Shown: one piece after another, positions 1-10,906 of the stretch | Layout of the letters: every line of letters begins with the position of its first letter | Numbering within the stretch: position 1 is the first letter of the stretch | Origin: Phoronis australis | Taxonomy: Eukaryota > Phoronida > Phoronidae | NCBI GenBank assembly: GCA_002633005.1 | Contig: NMRA01001218.1 | Span: forward strand, 1,427 to 38,896 | Direction: 5' to 3' | DNA: 37,470 nucleotides | Notes under the pieces: generated by a model | Database searches by the model: none | What the model was told of the DNA's origin: nothing | What the model saw: only the letters and a program-made list of their open reading frames with translations | Position numbers and translations under genes: made by a program

Positions 1-2
1 GC

Positions 3-122
3 TGAACAGACTGCGTGTGAAACCGATGACGTCAGTGGAAAATTTCATCACCTCCGTCTGCCGTCAGGTGTCAGATAACGCAACCGTACGTGCCGCTATC
101 GAGGAGAACTACTCGATCTAAA
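3..122 (+). CDS. 3' end of an unidentified reading frame (partial)
   Basis: An open frame enters from the left edge (first full codon at 3) and stops at TAA 120-122, giving 39 residues that begin LNRLRVKPMTSVENF and end AAIEENYSI. Codons are markedly richer in G and C at third positions (CTG, CGT, GTG, ATC, GCC) than the AT-rich sequence that follows, which suggests real coding sequence. I do not recognise the family. It could be the last exon of a neighbouring gene or the tail of a transposon or virus-like reading frame. No start or splice acceptor is visible inside the window. That it is coding is inference from codon bias and frame only. Confidence 0.3.
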
Positions 123-364
123 TTGATACAAATTAGGTTGTTTTTTGGGTGGCATGCTCCTTTAAGTGAAGCTAATTGGTCCTGAAGACTGATATGATGA
201 AGTTAAGTCGCTTGGATGATGTTTTGTTATTTTCAACATCTGTAAATTGTTTATGCTCAGCAAGTGGAGAGCCTACATCACAATTAGAATTCAGACAGAA
301 TGTTGAACTGTTGTGGTACAACGCACAAGTTTTGTAACTAAATAAATCATGTGCTTCATTACAG
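123..364. other. Short spacer before exon 1; no gene seen
   Basis: AT-rich sequence between the stop of the upstream frame and the first exon of the Roco gene. It ends in a usable splice acceptor (ttcattacag, AG at 363-364), so the 5' untranslated region of the Roco gene may start in an exon to the left. No TATA box or CpG-rich promoter is evident. Confidence 0.4.
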
Positions 365-640
365 GTGCTCAGGCTTTGGAGAGGGATATGCTTAATCTCA
401 ACTCGAAGTAACTTCAGTAAAGATGGATAGTGACAAGAGTCCTGAAGATGATGGATATTACAGAGGTGGACGTGATGGAGGTACACAGCTGGTCCCAGGA
501 ATAATGGATAAAGACCAGCCCAAGGAAAAGGCAGGACAGGATGGAGGTATACGTGTGGACCCAGGAGTAATGGATAGTGACCAATCCAATGAATTAGGTG
601 AAGAGATTGCAAGAATGTCAGAATGGTTTGTAGCTAACTG
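365..640 (+). CDS. Roco gene exon 1: 5' UTR plus N-terminal repeat region (CDS 423-640)
   Basis: The exon opens after the acceptor at 363-364 and ends at a strong donor (gtgagt, 641-646). Coding starts at ATG 423 in good context (aaagATGg); an in-frame stop at 393-395 lies upstream, so this is the first usable start. The 73-residue segment is Gly/Asp-rich and contains three imperfect copies of a repeat that each open with MDSDK, MDKDQ or MDSDQ; copies one and two also share (D)GG-x(2)-(L/V)-x-PG(I/V). It ends in a more ordinary stretch, ARMSEWFVANW. The last codon is split, TG before the intron and G from exon 2, making Trp. No signal peptide or membrane segment is present. The repeat matches no domain I know. 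The minus-strand frame opposite it is a shadow. Confidence 0.6.
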
Positions 641-1743
641 GTGAGTTGTTTTGTCTAATGCAATTTGTTTGACTGGGTATCAACATGAACCATATTTTGA
701 GCTGAAAATCCACAAGTCATCACACCAGTATATTGACTTGTCTGTTTTGCTGTACATAACATACATGCTTTGTCATTAGGAACATTACAAGCTTTAGTAG
801 CAGACCACCAATAAGCATTAAAAGCTATACTTTGTAGTGGTTTCCGCTCCTATTCTGAGATAAGTGCAGATGTATGTATGCAGTTCTTGGACCAGTTATG
901 CTGGGGATTTTCAGGGTCTAGTTTGTTCTATGAATGTACAGCATAGACGCTTGAAGTGGAAATAATTTCCAGGACACATATTTTGTATTCTAAGAATTGA
1001 AATATCTTCAGGACCCTAAAAAACAACTCAACCAGAATTTATCATACCAGGATCTATAATTTATCTTGCCAAGACTGAAAATTTATCACTCCGGAATAGA
1101 AAATTTGCATGCATCACGCCTGGACAGAAAATTGATTGTGCTACTACAGAAAATCTTTATGCCTGGAGGCCACGCGACCATCCTTTGTCCAACAATGTTG
1201 ATCCACTTTGTCTGTCATTCTCAGATGTAATTGAGTCTTAATTTATCCAAGTTTGCATGTATACATTAACTTTTGCTGTAAAACATGGAAGAGATAGCTG
1301 AAATTCAACCTCACTGTCACCTTAATATGAATGTCCGGGCACGACCATGTTGAATGCTTAGGTTTATGACTTTGATAGATCAATGCTTGTGGATGATCAC
1401 GTGGTCTCCTGGCATGAAAAGTGCATGACATTAAACACTTTCATGTTGTTGAAATTAACACTGATCAGAACTAAAATTAACCACAGTCCTTCATTTTATG
1501 CTTGGTCACATTATTTTTTCAAAAGAACCCTAATGATTGTTTTCTTGCAGAGAGCATTATTCTAGTCTTGACAGCTACTCTATTTATAACTTAGAACTCC
1601 AGCCCTGGAATACGATTTTTCAGCTTCTGATGTTGCGCAACACATGCGTTCAATTTGTTTGCATTCATTTGTCCAAGGGCATATATTCAGTAATTGAAAC
1701 ATTTTTGCACCCTAAATGTAAGTCTGGTAGGACGCTGTTCATT
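641..1743. other. Start of intron 1; a weak degenerate repeat only
   Basis: No gene is seen. Around 1028-1168 there is a decayed tandem pattern of about 34 bp built on 'gaaaatttatca..cc.gga', too diverged to delimit. The rest is AT-rich intron sequence. Short open frames here have no splice or codon support. Confidence 0.45.
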
Positions 1744-1870
1744 ACTTGGCGAAATAAATTTCGCCAAGTATGTTGGTCTTCCATCAAGTTTGGTACTTGG
1801 CGGAATTCTTCAGCCAAGTATGTTGGTCTGATAGCAAGATTTTTACTTAGCGAAATGAATTTCGCCAAGT
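1744..1870. repeat. Three tandem perfect or near-perfect hairpins (about 50-bp period)
   Basis: Palindromes lie at 1744-1769, 1795-1819 and 1845-1870, each with arms acttggcgaa / ttcgccaagt or close variants. They are separated by about 25 bp of related spacer (tatgttggtct), so the period is 51 then 50 bp. The arm sequence ttcgccaagt recurs in the spacers of the adjacent A/B array (for example near 4973, 5147, 7141 and 7305), so the hairpins probably belong to the same repeat system. They could fold as cruciforms in DNA or stem-loops in the intronic RNA. Confidence 0.8.
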
Positions 1871-1893
1871 ATGTTGCTCTGTCACTAAGTTTG

Positions 1894-2750
1894 TTTTTTT
1901 GTTTGTTCGCATGATACAGGTCGCAATTTTCGTCCGATCATCACGAAATTTACACATAACACGAACTTCCGGAAGTACTTTAAGCCTATTGTTTTTCGTC
2001 AAAATCGGATCCAAGATGGCGGCTGTGGCGGCCATTTTGTTTTCATTTGGAGGTTCAAATGCGTCTGGAGGCTACAATTTTTTACGTAAAAAGCTAAGAA
2101 TCGGCACAGTAAATGGACCGGAAGTTTGCTATAAGTATACCGGCAATTGTTTACTTCTGGTTAAAGATGGCGGAAATATCGGCGATCGCGCATGCGCACC
2201 TCGATTTTGGCCTAAAAACGCTTCCTCCTGTAGAGGGCGCATTATAAGACCAATTTCTTCGAATTTTTACAAGTATTAGTTTCTTATGACATGCTATTAT
2301 ACAAAGCCAAAAAACCGGAAGTTGCTTTCAAGAAGGCGGATCTGGCGCATGTTGGCCCATTTTTAGTCGTGCTGGTAAATGGGAAGAGAAAAAGACGTGA
2401 ATTTTTGCATGTGGATTCTTTGAAGTATATTCTTTCAAATGGCCTGTAACAATTTTTTCTCAGACTTACCGTTTTCGAGTTATTTGACTTTAAATTTCTT
2501 AAAAAAAACGCAAAATTTCATTTTTTTCGAAAAATTTACGGAATTAGGCGACACCATCAGTTTAGATAGAATTTTGAACGGACTTTCAGAAGATGTTTTC
2601 CATTTTTTGCTAGGACGTCTACTTGTCGAGATATTTGAGATTTTCTGATATCGCTGTTCCTTTGTTGAGCGCTCTTGCTGCATTGATGTTGGTTTATCAT
2701 CTATTGAACTAGACTTAGCCTTTTTCTTACTGATTTCGGAGTTCTACGTT
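1894..2750. repeat. Array unit A1
   Basis: First A copy. It contains YY1-like aagatggcggc (2013-2023) with an inverted partner ggccattttg just after it, aaagatggcgg (2163-2173), an NRF1-like palindrome gcgcatgcgca (2188-2198), and ETS-type accggaagt at 2117-2125 and 2314-2322. The T-rich tail ends with 'ttgctgcattgatgttggttta', shared with A2 and, less closely, A3. Confidence 0.75.
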
Positions 2751-3880
2751 CGTCATGTGTATGTTATTATTACTTCTTTTGTTCATCCTCGCCACCATCG
2801 TCGTCATATTCGTCATCTTCGTCATCATCATTTTTTTTGTTTGTTCGCACTCTACAGGTCGCAATTTTCGTCCGATTTTCACGCAATTTGCACATGACGT
2901 GTAGAACGGAAAGTCCTGGAAGCCTATTGTTTTTGGTCATGATCGGATACAAAATGGCGGACGTGGCGGCCATTTTGTATCCGATTTCACAGTCAAATGC
3001 TCGTAGAAGCCGCATTTTTCGACACACATGGCTGAAAATCGGTACGATTATACTAGATCGCATGTGCTACAAGTCTGCCGAAAATCGTTGACTTCTGGTC
3101 AAAGATGGCGGAAATATTGGAAGTGGCGCATGTGCACCCCGAAATATGGCCAAAAACGTTTTCTCCTGTAGAGGGCGCATTTGCAAACCAATCACTTTCA
3201 AACTGGTCACGTGTTTGTTGAGTTTAATAAGCTTTTTTAAAAATTATTGAACTGGAAGTCACTTTCAAGATTGCGGCTGTGGCGCATGTTCACACGGTTT
3301 CAATCGCTCTGGTGTCGCATTTTTAACGGCAAGAGCAAATGACGTGAATTTTTGCATGTGGATTCCTTGAAGTATGGCCTTTCAAAATGTCTGCGAGATC
3401 GTATTTCTCAGACTTACCGTTTTCGAGTTATTTGACTTTGAATTTCAAAAAAATCTGCAAATTTTCAATTTTTTCGATAATTTTTTTGATTTTTGACAAA
3501 CTACCACTTTAGATAGAATTTTGAACGGGCTTTCAGATGATATTTTCCATTTTGCGCTACGACGTCTACTCTTTGAATTATTCGAGATTTTCTGATACCG
3601 TTTTTCCTTCGGTCACCTAAGCAAGCACGCAGCTGGCTGGCTTTCAGTTCACTTTGTTTTGGCTATGCCTAGTTGACCCCGGCTGACCCAGCCAGCACTC
3701 TCAAACTGTAGACTGGAATCCCAGGCAAAATACTTATTGTAAACATAACTTTGCTCTGCAGACTGTCACATAGCGCCATTTATTTTGGAATGTGGGAACA
3801 AAGCATGGCTCGTCCGTCATGTTGCGCCATCTATTGTTCTTTATTGTAGTTGATTGTATGCTCTCTATTTGATTTCTTCG
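2751..3880. repeat. Array unit B1
   Basis: First B copy, opening with the triplet-rich stretch 'cgtcatattcgtcatcttcg'. It carries aaaatggcgg (2951-2960), aaagatggcgg (3101-3111) and a mutated NRF1-like site gcgcatgtgca (3126-3136). Its 3' part (about 3600-3870, 'gcaagcacgcagct...') is B-specific and recurs in B2 near 5814-6060. Confidence 0.75.
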
Positions 3881-4980
3881 CTAGTCACATGAATGTTATC
3901 GTGTTATTCATAATTGCCGCCCTTGATCGTCATGATTGTCGTCGTCCTCCTCATCGTCGTCTTTTCGATTAATTCCGCCAAGTGTCACTCCTCCGAGCGC
4001 TCTCGTTCTTTTGTTTGTTTGCACGATACAGGTCGCAATTTTCGTCCGATCATCACGAAATTTACACATAACACGCAGTTCCGGAAGTACTGGAAGCCTA
4101 TTAATTTTCGTCAAAATTGGATCCAAGATGGCGGCTGTGGCGGCCATTTTGTTTTCATTTAAAGGTTCAAATGCTTCTGGAGTCTACAATTTTTTACGTA
4201 AAAGGCTAAGAATCAGCACAGTAAATGGACCGGAAGTTTGCTACAAGTATACCGGAAATTGTTTACTTCCGGTTAAAGATGGCGGAAATATCGGCGATCG
4301 CGCATGCGCACCTCGATTTTGGCCTAAAAACGTTTTCTCCTGTAGAGGGCGCATTATCAGACCAATTCCTTCGAATTTTTACAGGTATTACTTTCTTATG
4401 ACATGCTATTATACAAAGCCGAAAAACCGGAAGTTGCTTTCAAGATGGCGGATCTGGTGCATGTTGACTCATTTTCAGTCGTGCTGGAGTGCGATTTTAA
4501 ACAGGAAGAGAAAAAGACGTGATTTTTTGCATGTGGATTCTTTGAAGTATATTCTTTGAAATGTTCTGTAACATTTTTTCTCTCAAACTTACTGTTTTCG
4601 AGTTATTTGACTTTGAATTTCTTAAAAAAAAACACAGAATTTCATTTTTTTCGAAATATTTACGGAATTAGGCGATACCATCAATTTAGATAGAATTTTG
4701 AATGGGCTTTGAGAAGATGTTTTCCATTTTTCGCTAGGACATCTGCTTTTCGAGTTATTTGAGATTTTCTGATAACGCTGTTCCTTTGTTGAGCGCTCTT
4801 GCTGCATTGATGTTGGTTTATCTTCTATTGAACTAGACTGTAGCCTATTTCTTAATTGATTTATGATATCTAAGTTCGTCATATGAATGTTGTGATGTTG
4901 TTCATCATCGCCACCACCATCATCATATTCGTCATCATCGTCATCATATTCGTCATCATCTCCGTCGTTAATTTCGCCAA
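3881..4980. repeat. Array unit A2 with triplet spacer
   Basis: Second A copy, close to A1. It has YY1-like sites at 4125-4135, 4275-4285 and 4441-4451, a perfect NRF1-like gcgcatgcgca at 4300-4310, and accggaagt at 4229-4237 and 4426-4434. It ends in a GTC/ATC triplet stretch (4905-4970) and 'ttcgccaagtgtcgctc'. Confidence 0.75.
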
Positions 4981-6035
4981 GTGTCGCTCAAGACTGTAGC
5001 CTTTTTGTTACTGATTTCGGACTTCTACGTTGGTCATGTGTATGTTATTATTACTTCTTTTGTTCATCCTCGCCACCATCATCGTCATATTCGTCATCTT
5101 CGTCATCATCTTTATCGTCATCTTTTTGGTTAATTTCGCCAAGTTTCGCTCCTTGGAGTGCTTTCATTTTTTTGTTTGTTCGCACTCTACAGGTCGCAAT
5201 TTTCGTCCGATTTTCACGAAATTTGCTCACAACGTGTAGATCGGGAAGTACTGGAACGCTATTGTTTTTTGTCATGATTGGATACAAAATGGCGGACGTG
5301 GCGGCAATTTTGTATCTGATTTCACAGTCAAATGCCCGTAGAGGCCGCATGTTGCGAAGTACAAGGCGGAAAATCGGTACGATTATACTATAACACATAT
5401 TCTACAAGTGTGCAGAAAATCGTTGACTTCCTGTCAAAGATGGCGGAAATATTGGAAGTGGCGCATGCGCACCCCGAAATATGGCCAAAAACGTTTTCTC
5501 TTGTAGAGGGCGCATTTGCAAACCAAACAAATGACGTGAATTTTTGCATGTGGATTCCTTTAAGTATGGCCTTTCAAAAAGTCTGCGAGAGCGTATTTCT
5601 CAGACTTACCGTTTTCTAGTTATTTGACTTACAATTTTAAAAAACCGGGCAAGTTTTTAATTTTTTCGAATTTTTTTTTTTGATTTTTGCCAAACTATCA
5701 CTTTAGATAGAGATTTGAACGGGCTTCCAGAAAATATGGTCCATTTTGTGCTACAACGTCTACTTTTTGAATTATTCGAGATTTTCGGATACCGTTGTCC
5801 ATTCGGTCACCTATGCAAGCACGCAGCTTGCTGGCTTTCAGTTCACTTTGTTTTGGTTATGCCTAGTTGACCGCGACTGACCCAAGCAGCACTGTCCTAC
5901 TGTAGACTGGAATTCCACGCCAAATATTGTAAACATATTTTTGCTCTGCAGACTGTCACATAGCGCCACCTATTTTGGAATGTGGGAACAAAGCATGACT
6001 CATCCGTCATGTTGCGCCATCTATTGTTCTTTATT
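4981..6035. repeat. Array unit B2 (internal deletion)
   Basis: Second B copy. Compared with B1 it lacks about 150 bp: 'gcaaaccaa' at 5517-5525 runs straight into 'acaaatgacgtgaattttt', where B1 has an intervening segment (about 3187-3337). It retains aaaatggcgg (5286-5295), aaagatggcgg (5436-5446) and the NRF1-like palindrome (5461-5471). Confidence 0.75.
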
Positions 6036-7330
6036 GTAGTTGATTGTATGCTCTCTATTTGATTTCTTGGCTAGTCATATGAATGTTATCGTGTTATTCA
6101 TAATTGCTGCCTTGATCGTCATGATTGTCGTCGTCCTCCCCATCGTCGTCTTTTTGATTAATTCCGCCAAGTGTCACTTCTCTGAGCACTCATTTTTTTT
6201 TATTTGTTCGCACTCTACAGGTCGCATTTTTTGACCGATTTTCACTAAAGTTGTACACAACTTGTATCTCTGGAAGTAATGGAAGCCTATTGTTTTTCGT
6301 CATAATCGGATCCAAGATGGCGGATAAGGTGGCCATTTTGTTTTCATTTAAAGGTTCAAATGCTTCTGGAGGCTACAATTTTTTACGTACAACAGAATTA
6401 TTGGACAGGAAATGTGCTACAAGTATACCGGAAATTGTTTACTTCCGATTAAAGATGGCGGTAATATCGGCGATCGCGCGTGCGCACCTCGATTTTGGCT
6501 TATAAACGTTTTCTTCTGTAGAGGGCGCATCATAGAGAGCCATTTCCTTCGAATTTTTGCAGGTGTTAGTTTTTTTGACATGCTATTACACAAAGCCAAA
6601 AAACCGGAAGTTGCTTTCAAGATGGCGGATCTGGCGCATGTTGACCCATTTTCGGTCGTGCTGGAGTGCCATTTTAAATGGGAAGAGAAAGAGACGTGAT
6701 TTTTTGCATGTAGATTCTTTGAAGTATACTCTTTCAAATGACCTGTAGCAATTTTTTCTCACACTTTCCGTTTTCGAGTTATTTCACTTTGAATTTCTTA
6801 AAAAAAACACAAATTTTTTTTAAAAAAATTTACGGAAGTAGGCGATACCATCAGTTTAGATAGAGTTTTAAACTGGCTTTCAGAAGTTGTTTTCTATTTT
6901 TCGCTAGGACGTCTACTTTTTGAATTATTCGAGATTTCTGATAGCGCTGTTCCTTTTTTGAGCGCTCTTACCGCATTGATGTTGGTTTAGTTTCTATTGA
7001 ACAAGAGTGTAGCCTATTTCTTGCTGATGTATGACTTCTAACTGCTTCATATAAATGTTATGATGTTGCTCAGCATTATCACCATCGTCATCATATTCGT
7101 TATCTTCGTCATCATCTCCGTCGTAGTTTTTTCAGTCAATTTCGCCAAGTGTCGTTCAAGACTGTAGCCTATACTTACTGATGTCTGGCTTCTACGTTCG
7201 TCTTTTGAATGTTATCATTACTTGAATTGTTCATCATCGCCACCATCATCATCATATTCGTCCTCTTCGTCATCATCTCTATCGTCGTGTTTTCTGTTAA
7301 GTTCGCCAAGTGTCGCTCCTCGGAGCACTT
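6036..7330. repeat. Array unit A3 and truncated B-like tail
   Basis: Third A copy (to about 7010), more diverged, with YY1-like sites at 6313, 6451 and 6619, a variant NRF1-like gcgcgtgcgca at 6476-6486 and accggaagt at 6603-6611. From about 7080 there are two triplet-rich spacers of the kind that precede B units, but the array stops at about 7330 in unrelated AT-rich DNA. Confidence 0.7.
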
Positions 7331-7960
7331 TCATTTTTTTAGTTATTTATTATCATTGATAAACAAGTACAAAATAAACAAGTACATCCATTCATTCAAT
7401 CATGCACACCTCAGGAGAGAACATTCTCGTATCTCGTATAAAGTAAACAACTGTGACATGGAGTTAACGTGTTCATTAAAATTCTCCATTTTCCCATACA
7501 CAATTAATTTTTTAGCATTATTGTTCTTTTAAGTATAATTGTTACAAACTTGTGAACATTAGGTATACTTTTGTGATGCTGATCATGTTGTGAAACCTTG
7601 AAACTATAAAATCGTATAGAGGACCGTTCAAAATTATGCATTAAAACGTTTTACTTTTTAATGATTGGTTTGTGAGGTACACAAGTGAAACGCCTCTTTT
7701 CTGTTTTAATGGGCCTTTAAATGTGCTGTGGGGTTTTATACGCAAGACACATCACAAATTTAAAGTAGTAATATGCCTTAGTCATGAGGGTAGAATCCAG
7801 TGCGAAAAAAACACACATGGGATTTCAAATCCACCTTGTGGGAGATTCACCCTCTTGTAACGACCATTTGTGACTGTACAGTCGATGTAACCACCTCGTC
7901 TTACAAAGTGGTAAAAGACTGCCGAGTGATCACGAGGATTATAGTCGACAGTTTCCCGTT
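7331..7960. other. Intron 1 stretch without a recognisable gene
   Basis: AT-rich sequence. A short direct repeat (aacaagtac, twice near 7361-7385) is visible. Two short open frames (7672-7860, 7800-8099) have no similarity I recognise, and the second runs across the boundary of the next element, so it is not called. Confidence 0.4.
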
Positions 7961-10372
7961 CAGGGCTCGACGCTATTCAAATCGCCAGGTCGCATTTTGT
8001 GACCTAGCCAAAATCCCAGTTCGCATTTTCAATATCCAGCTCACATTCGTAAATGCCAGGTCGCGAAAATTTCCTGCCATTTTTACGCTACAAAATTGAT
8101 TTTTTAGATCACTGAAAAAATGTTTAGATTATGCTCTCACCTGCAACGTTAAATACTGACAAATTTCAGATCGCAAAATTGAGTTTGTTCATGCAGGTAT
8201 GGTATTACTGTTCTTCAAGACCGCCATTGAAAGGCTCTGAAGCGCAAGGCAAGTTGCCGACGTGAAAGTTGAATCAGTGCTCTCTGACACGTGCATTCGA
8301 GTAATTAAGTTAGCGATGTGAAAAGAGAGAAAATGCCCGCTGAAAAAGTATCCGAGATTTTGCTAGGTCTGACCTGCCACTGACTGTCATCAAAGTCGTT
8401 AAAGATCCAAACTAACTCGGAGTGCAAATTCCCTCCACTTTTTGTTCGCAACCCAAATTTTGCAACTTAACTCGATGTTTGAAAAACATCTGTCAAAAAA
8501 CGTGAAACGATGCCCTAACCGAATGACGTATTTGGATGCGTGGGAACATTTCAGGGCAAATGTCACAACAAAAATGTGGTACTTATGCTGTTTACGTACT
8601 CAACAATTAGTTTTCTATGAAATGAATAGCCTCGAAATAATTCCCGACTCCTTGCGGGATTGCATCGCGTAATTCGAGTTTGCTCCTCAATACCTTCCAA
8701 GTACGGGAAAAGTAGGTCAGTCATGAAACGACACGCATGTCACTAGTGTTAACTTTCTTTCCGAGGTATAAAACAAAGCTGGGCTTTGGTCTTTACATAT
8801 TGAGAAAAGATGTTTTTGAAAACTGAATTTGTTGTGTAGAATGAGAGTGACACACTATATGTGTGTCAATTTTAAACCACTGTGGGCACTTAATTGGAAA
8901 TTCTCAAAGGTTGCGAGGTGAATATTTAGTAAATCAGTGAGCGCTTATTACAAAACACTTCAAAAGTAAGGAGTAGGCTTGTGCGTGGGCATTGTTAAAC
9001 TGAGTGTTTGCGGTAATAAGGTATCAAAAGACTGCAATGGTAAGAAGCGTTATAATAATACGATTTTGCGAGACAAACTCCATCGAGTATAGGGGTGACT
9101 TTCTGGATATCGTTACCACCTACACTGTACCCTTTTTAGCCACCCGGAATAATTTTGTTTTTAATTGCCCGCTTCAGCCGAAACACGATTGTTTCTATTG
9201 GAGTCTGAACATTTTACGGCGACGGTGGTCCGGGGAGTGAAAACTTGTCAGGGGGGTGTGTGAGGAGAAGAATAAAAAGTCGCTGACAATAATTTCTCAT
9301 CTAGTACCCGTTTAGTTACCATAGCTGGCTACGGGCATAGAGTATAGGGTTTAAGGAACATCCACCTCGGGGAAACGTCACAGGAAATATCAGTTCTGGG
9401 TTATATCGGTCCCGGAGAATATCGTGAAGCATCGGTTCTTTTATAACCGCCGGGAATCTGTGAGTTCATTTTCAAATAAACCACTGGCACACACCAGGGT
9501 GCTTAACAGAGCCAATCCGGTATACTCTTTCATTTAGGACTATAGCTGTTCTCTTTTGATGTGCAGCTTTGAAGTCAGGTGCGCATGCGTGAGTTCACGC
9601 ACTTGAATCGCTGGAGTAGGCCTGCACTTTACCTTGGCAACAACGTGAGAAAGTCAAATCACGTAGCCCCAGGGGTTAGAGAATTTCTTGGTAACTGAAA
9701 GTAAAGACGTGGCCGTAGTATGGCGATTAAGAGTGTTTTCATTTTCACTTTGGCTGTCATATGCAAAAAAAGCGAGACGCACATCTCTAAGTTACGATTG
9801 TCTGCCGGGACGGCTTGCGCGCTAATGACGGGACCGATCAGTGCCGCAGTGCCGGCAATATCAGGTGGATATTTGGTACATGTAATAAGGACATCTTACG
9901 CGAAAAATAAACATATTTGTCCACCACAAAGTTTGATAAGTTGATCGCTTAATAATTAGTAGAAACACCGCCATTTTACCACGTGTTATGCAGTGGCCCG
10001 AATTTTTCCGGCCCAAATCCGGAAATTTGTAAAAGTGGCCGAAAACGTTAGTCAGTGAAACGCGTCAAAGATCGATTCTGCATATCCCATGTTCACGCGA
10101 CTTGCTTACATGTAAAAGTCATCTGGAGGGCTGTTCTCTGTTGTCTTCTTTTGAACTTGGATTTGGCAACAACCAAATAAGGATCGGATTAACAAGAGTT
10201 GTTTTATATTTGACAGGTATCTGCCGAGAAATGTAAAAACTCAGCTTGCATATATTTATTTAGAAATTCCAGGTCGCATTTAGCGACTTGATACGAGCTG
10301 ACAAAAATCTCAGCTCGTATTTCCAAATTTCAGGTTGCAAATGCGACCTACAGCTCGTTATGTCGAGCCCTG
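7961..10372. mobile_element. hAT-like non-autonomous element with composite inverted ends
   Basis: The ends are cagggctcgac (7961-7971) and its exact complement gtcgagccctg (10362-10372). Inside each end, inverted and direct copies of 'aggtcgca..tgcgacct'-type motifs make the terminal 110-150 bp rich in short palindromes. CAGGG...CCCTG termini are typical of hAT transposons. The flanks show only a weak duplication (ccgtt before, ccgtg after). No transposase domain is seen in the 2.4-kb interior, whose open frames are short and unrelated to each other, so the element is non-autonomous. Confidence 0.65.
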
Positions 10373-10906
10373 CCGTGAGGATTGTCGTGCTCTTCTGGGT
10401 TTGTATCCCGGTCGACATCCAGTAATTCGCCAGCAAACGGTGATGCCAAAAAAATCTGTAATCATGTTAGCCCTAAACAGCAGAACAGAAGTCGAATGTG
10501 TATGTCATATCGAAGTGTTAGCTAGTGTGTGTTGATCTAGGATGGAGCTTGTGGTCTCTCTGAAGTTAACTTAGTGAACTCTCATGTAATGACACTATTC
10601 ACAAAGTCTGTGATCATCAACAAATCTATACATTTCTATGCAGTAACAGCAAAACAGACCCCAACAATGGATTACACCTCTCCCTGACCAGCAGCTACGC
10701 CGTGACACCTGTACAGCTTGCAGTCACTTTAAACAAGCAGTTCCTCTTTATGAAGTCTCTGATTAGTCCTATCTGAGACTCCACAAGTCATTTCAATAGA
10801 ATAACAGCAGGACAAACCCCAACAATAGGTTACACCTCTCCCCAACTCCCCATGAATATCAGCCAGGTGACACCTTGACTGGTTGCGGTCTGTTTAAAGA
10901 CACAAT
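10373..10906. repeat. Two copies of a 158-bp direct repeat
   Basis: Blocks opening at 10644 and 10802 share 'taacagca', 'acccaacaat' variants and 'ttacacctctcccc', offset by 158 bp. A third, weaker copy continues beyond the next element (about 12340-12395: 'gattacacctaatcccccac'), so the 1.4-kb element appears to have inserted in a pre-existing tandem repeat. No gene is seen. Confidence 0.6.

Larger units (their letters stand above)
1894..7330. repeat. Tandem array of alternating A and B repeat units (about 2.1-2.3 kb per AB pair)
   Basis: The order is A1-B1-A2-B2-A3 and a partial B-like tail. Every unit opens with a 'cgcaattttcgtccgat' block, continues with a YY1-like motif, then a block reading 'tgtagagggcgcat', then 'tttttgcatgtggattc', and closes with T-rich sequence containing 'cgagttatttgac'. 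Units are separated by GTC/ATC-rich triplet stretches. Equivalent landmarks recur at 2407 / 4527 / 6706 (A) and 3352 / 5542 (B). Open frames here translate to similar peptides (KMAAVAAIL and so on), but this reflects DNA repetition: frames differ between copies and carry stops, so none is called a gene. It may be a non-autonomous transposon that amplified in tandem. No terminal inverted repeats were found. Confidence 0.8.

Noticed and set aside
172-612. 146-residue minus-strand open frame opposite exon 1
   Set aside because: Its repetitive His/Leu/Pro composition is the complement of the repeat in exon 1, and the plus strand has a good start context, donor and phase match.
3936-4559. 207-residue open frame and similar frames (KMAAVAAIL peptides) in the A/B array
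   Set aside because: Related frames occur in every unit but in shifting phases, with stops and indels. The similarity is at DNA level from repetition, and no protein domain is seen.
4905-4970. GTC/ATC triplet tracts as coding acidic repeats
   Set aside because: They are part of the array spacer, recur in several units with different frames and lack splice context.
10397-10413. tRNA T-arm / B-box-like sequence (gggtttgtatcccggtc)
   Set aside because: No matching A box or cloverleaf is present at the right distance, so a tRNA or tRNA-derived SINE cannot be supported.
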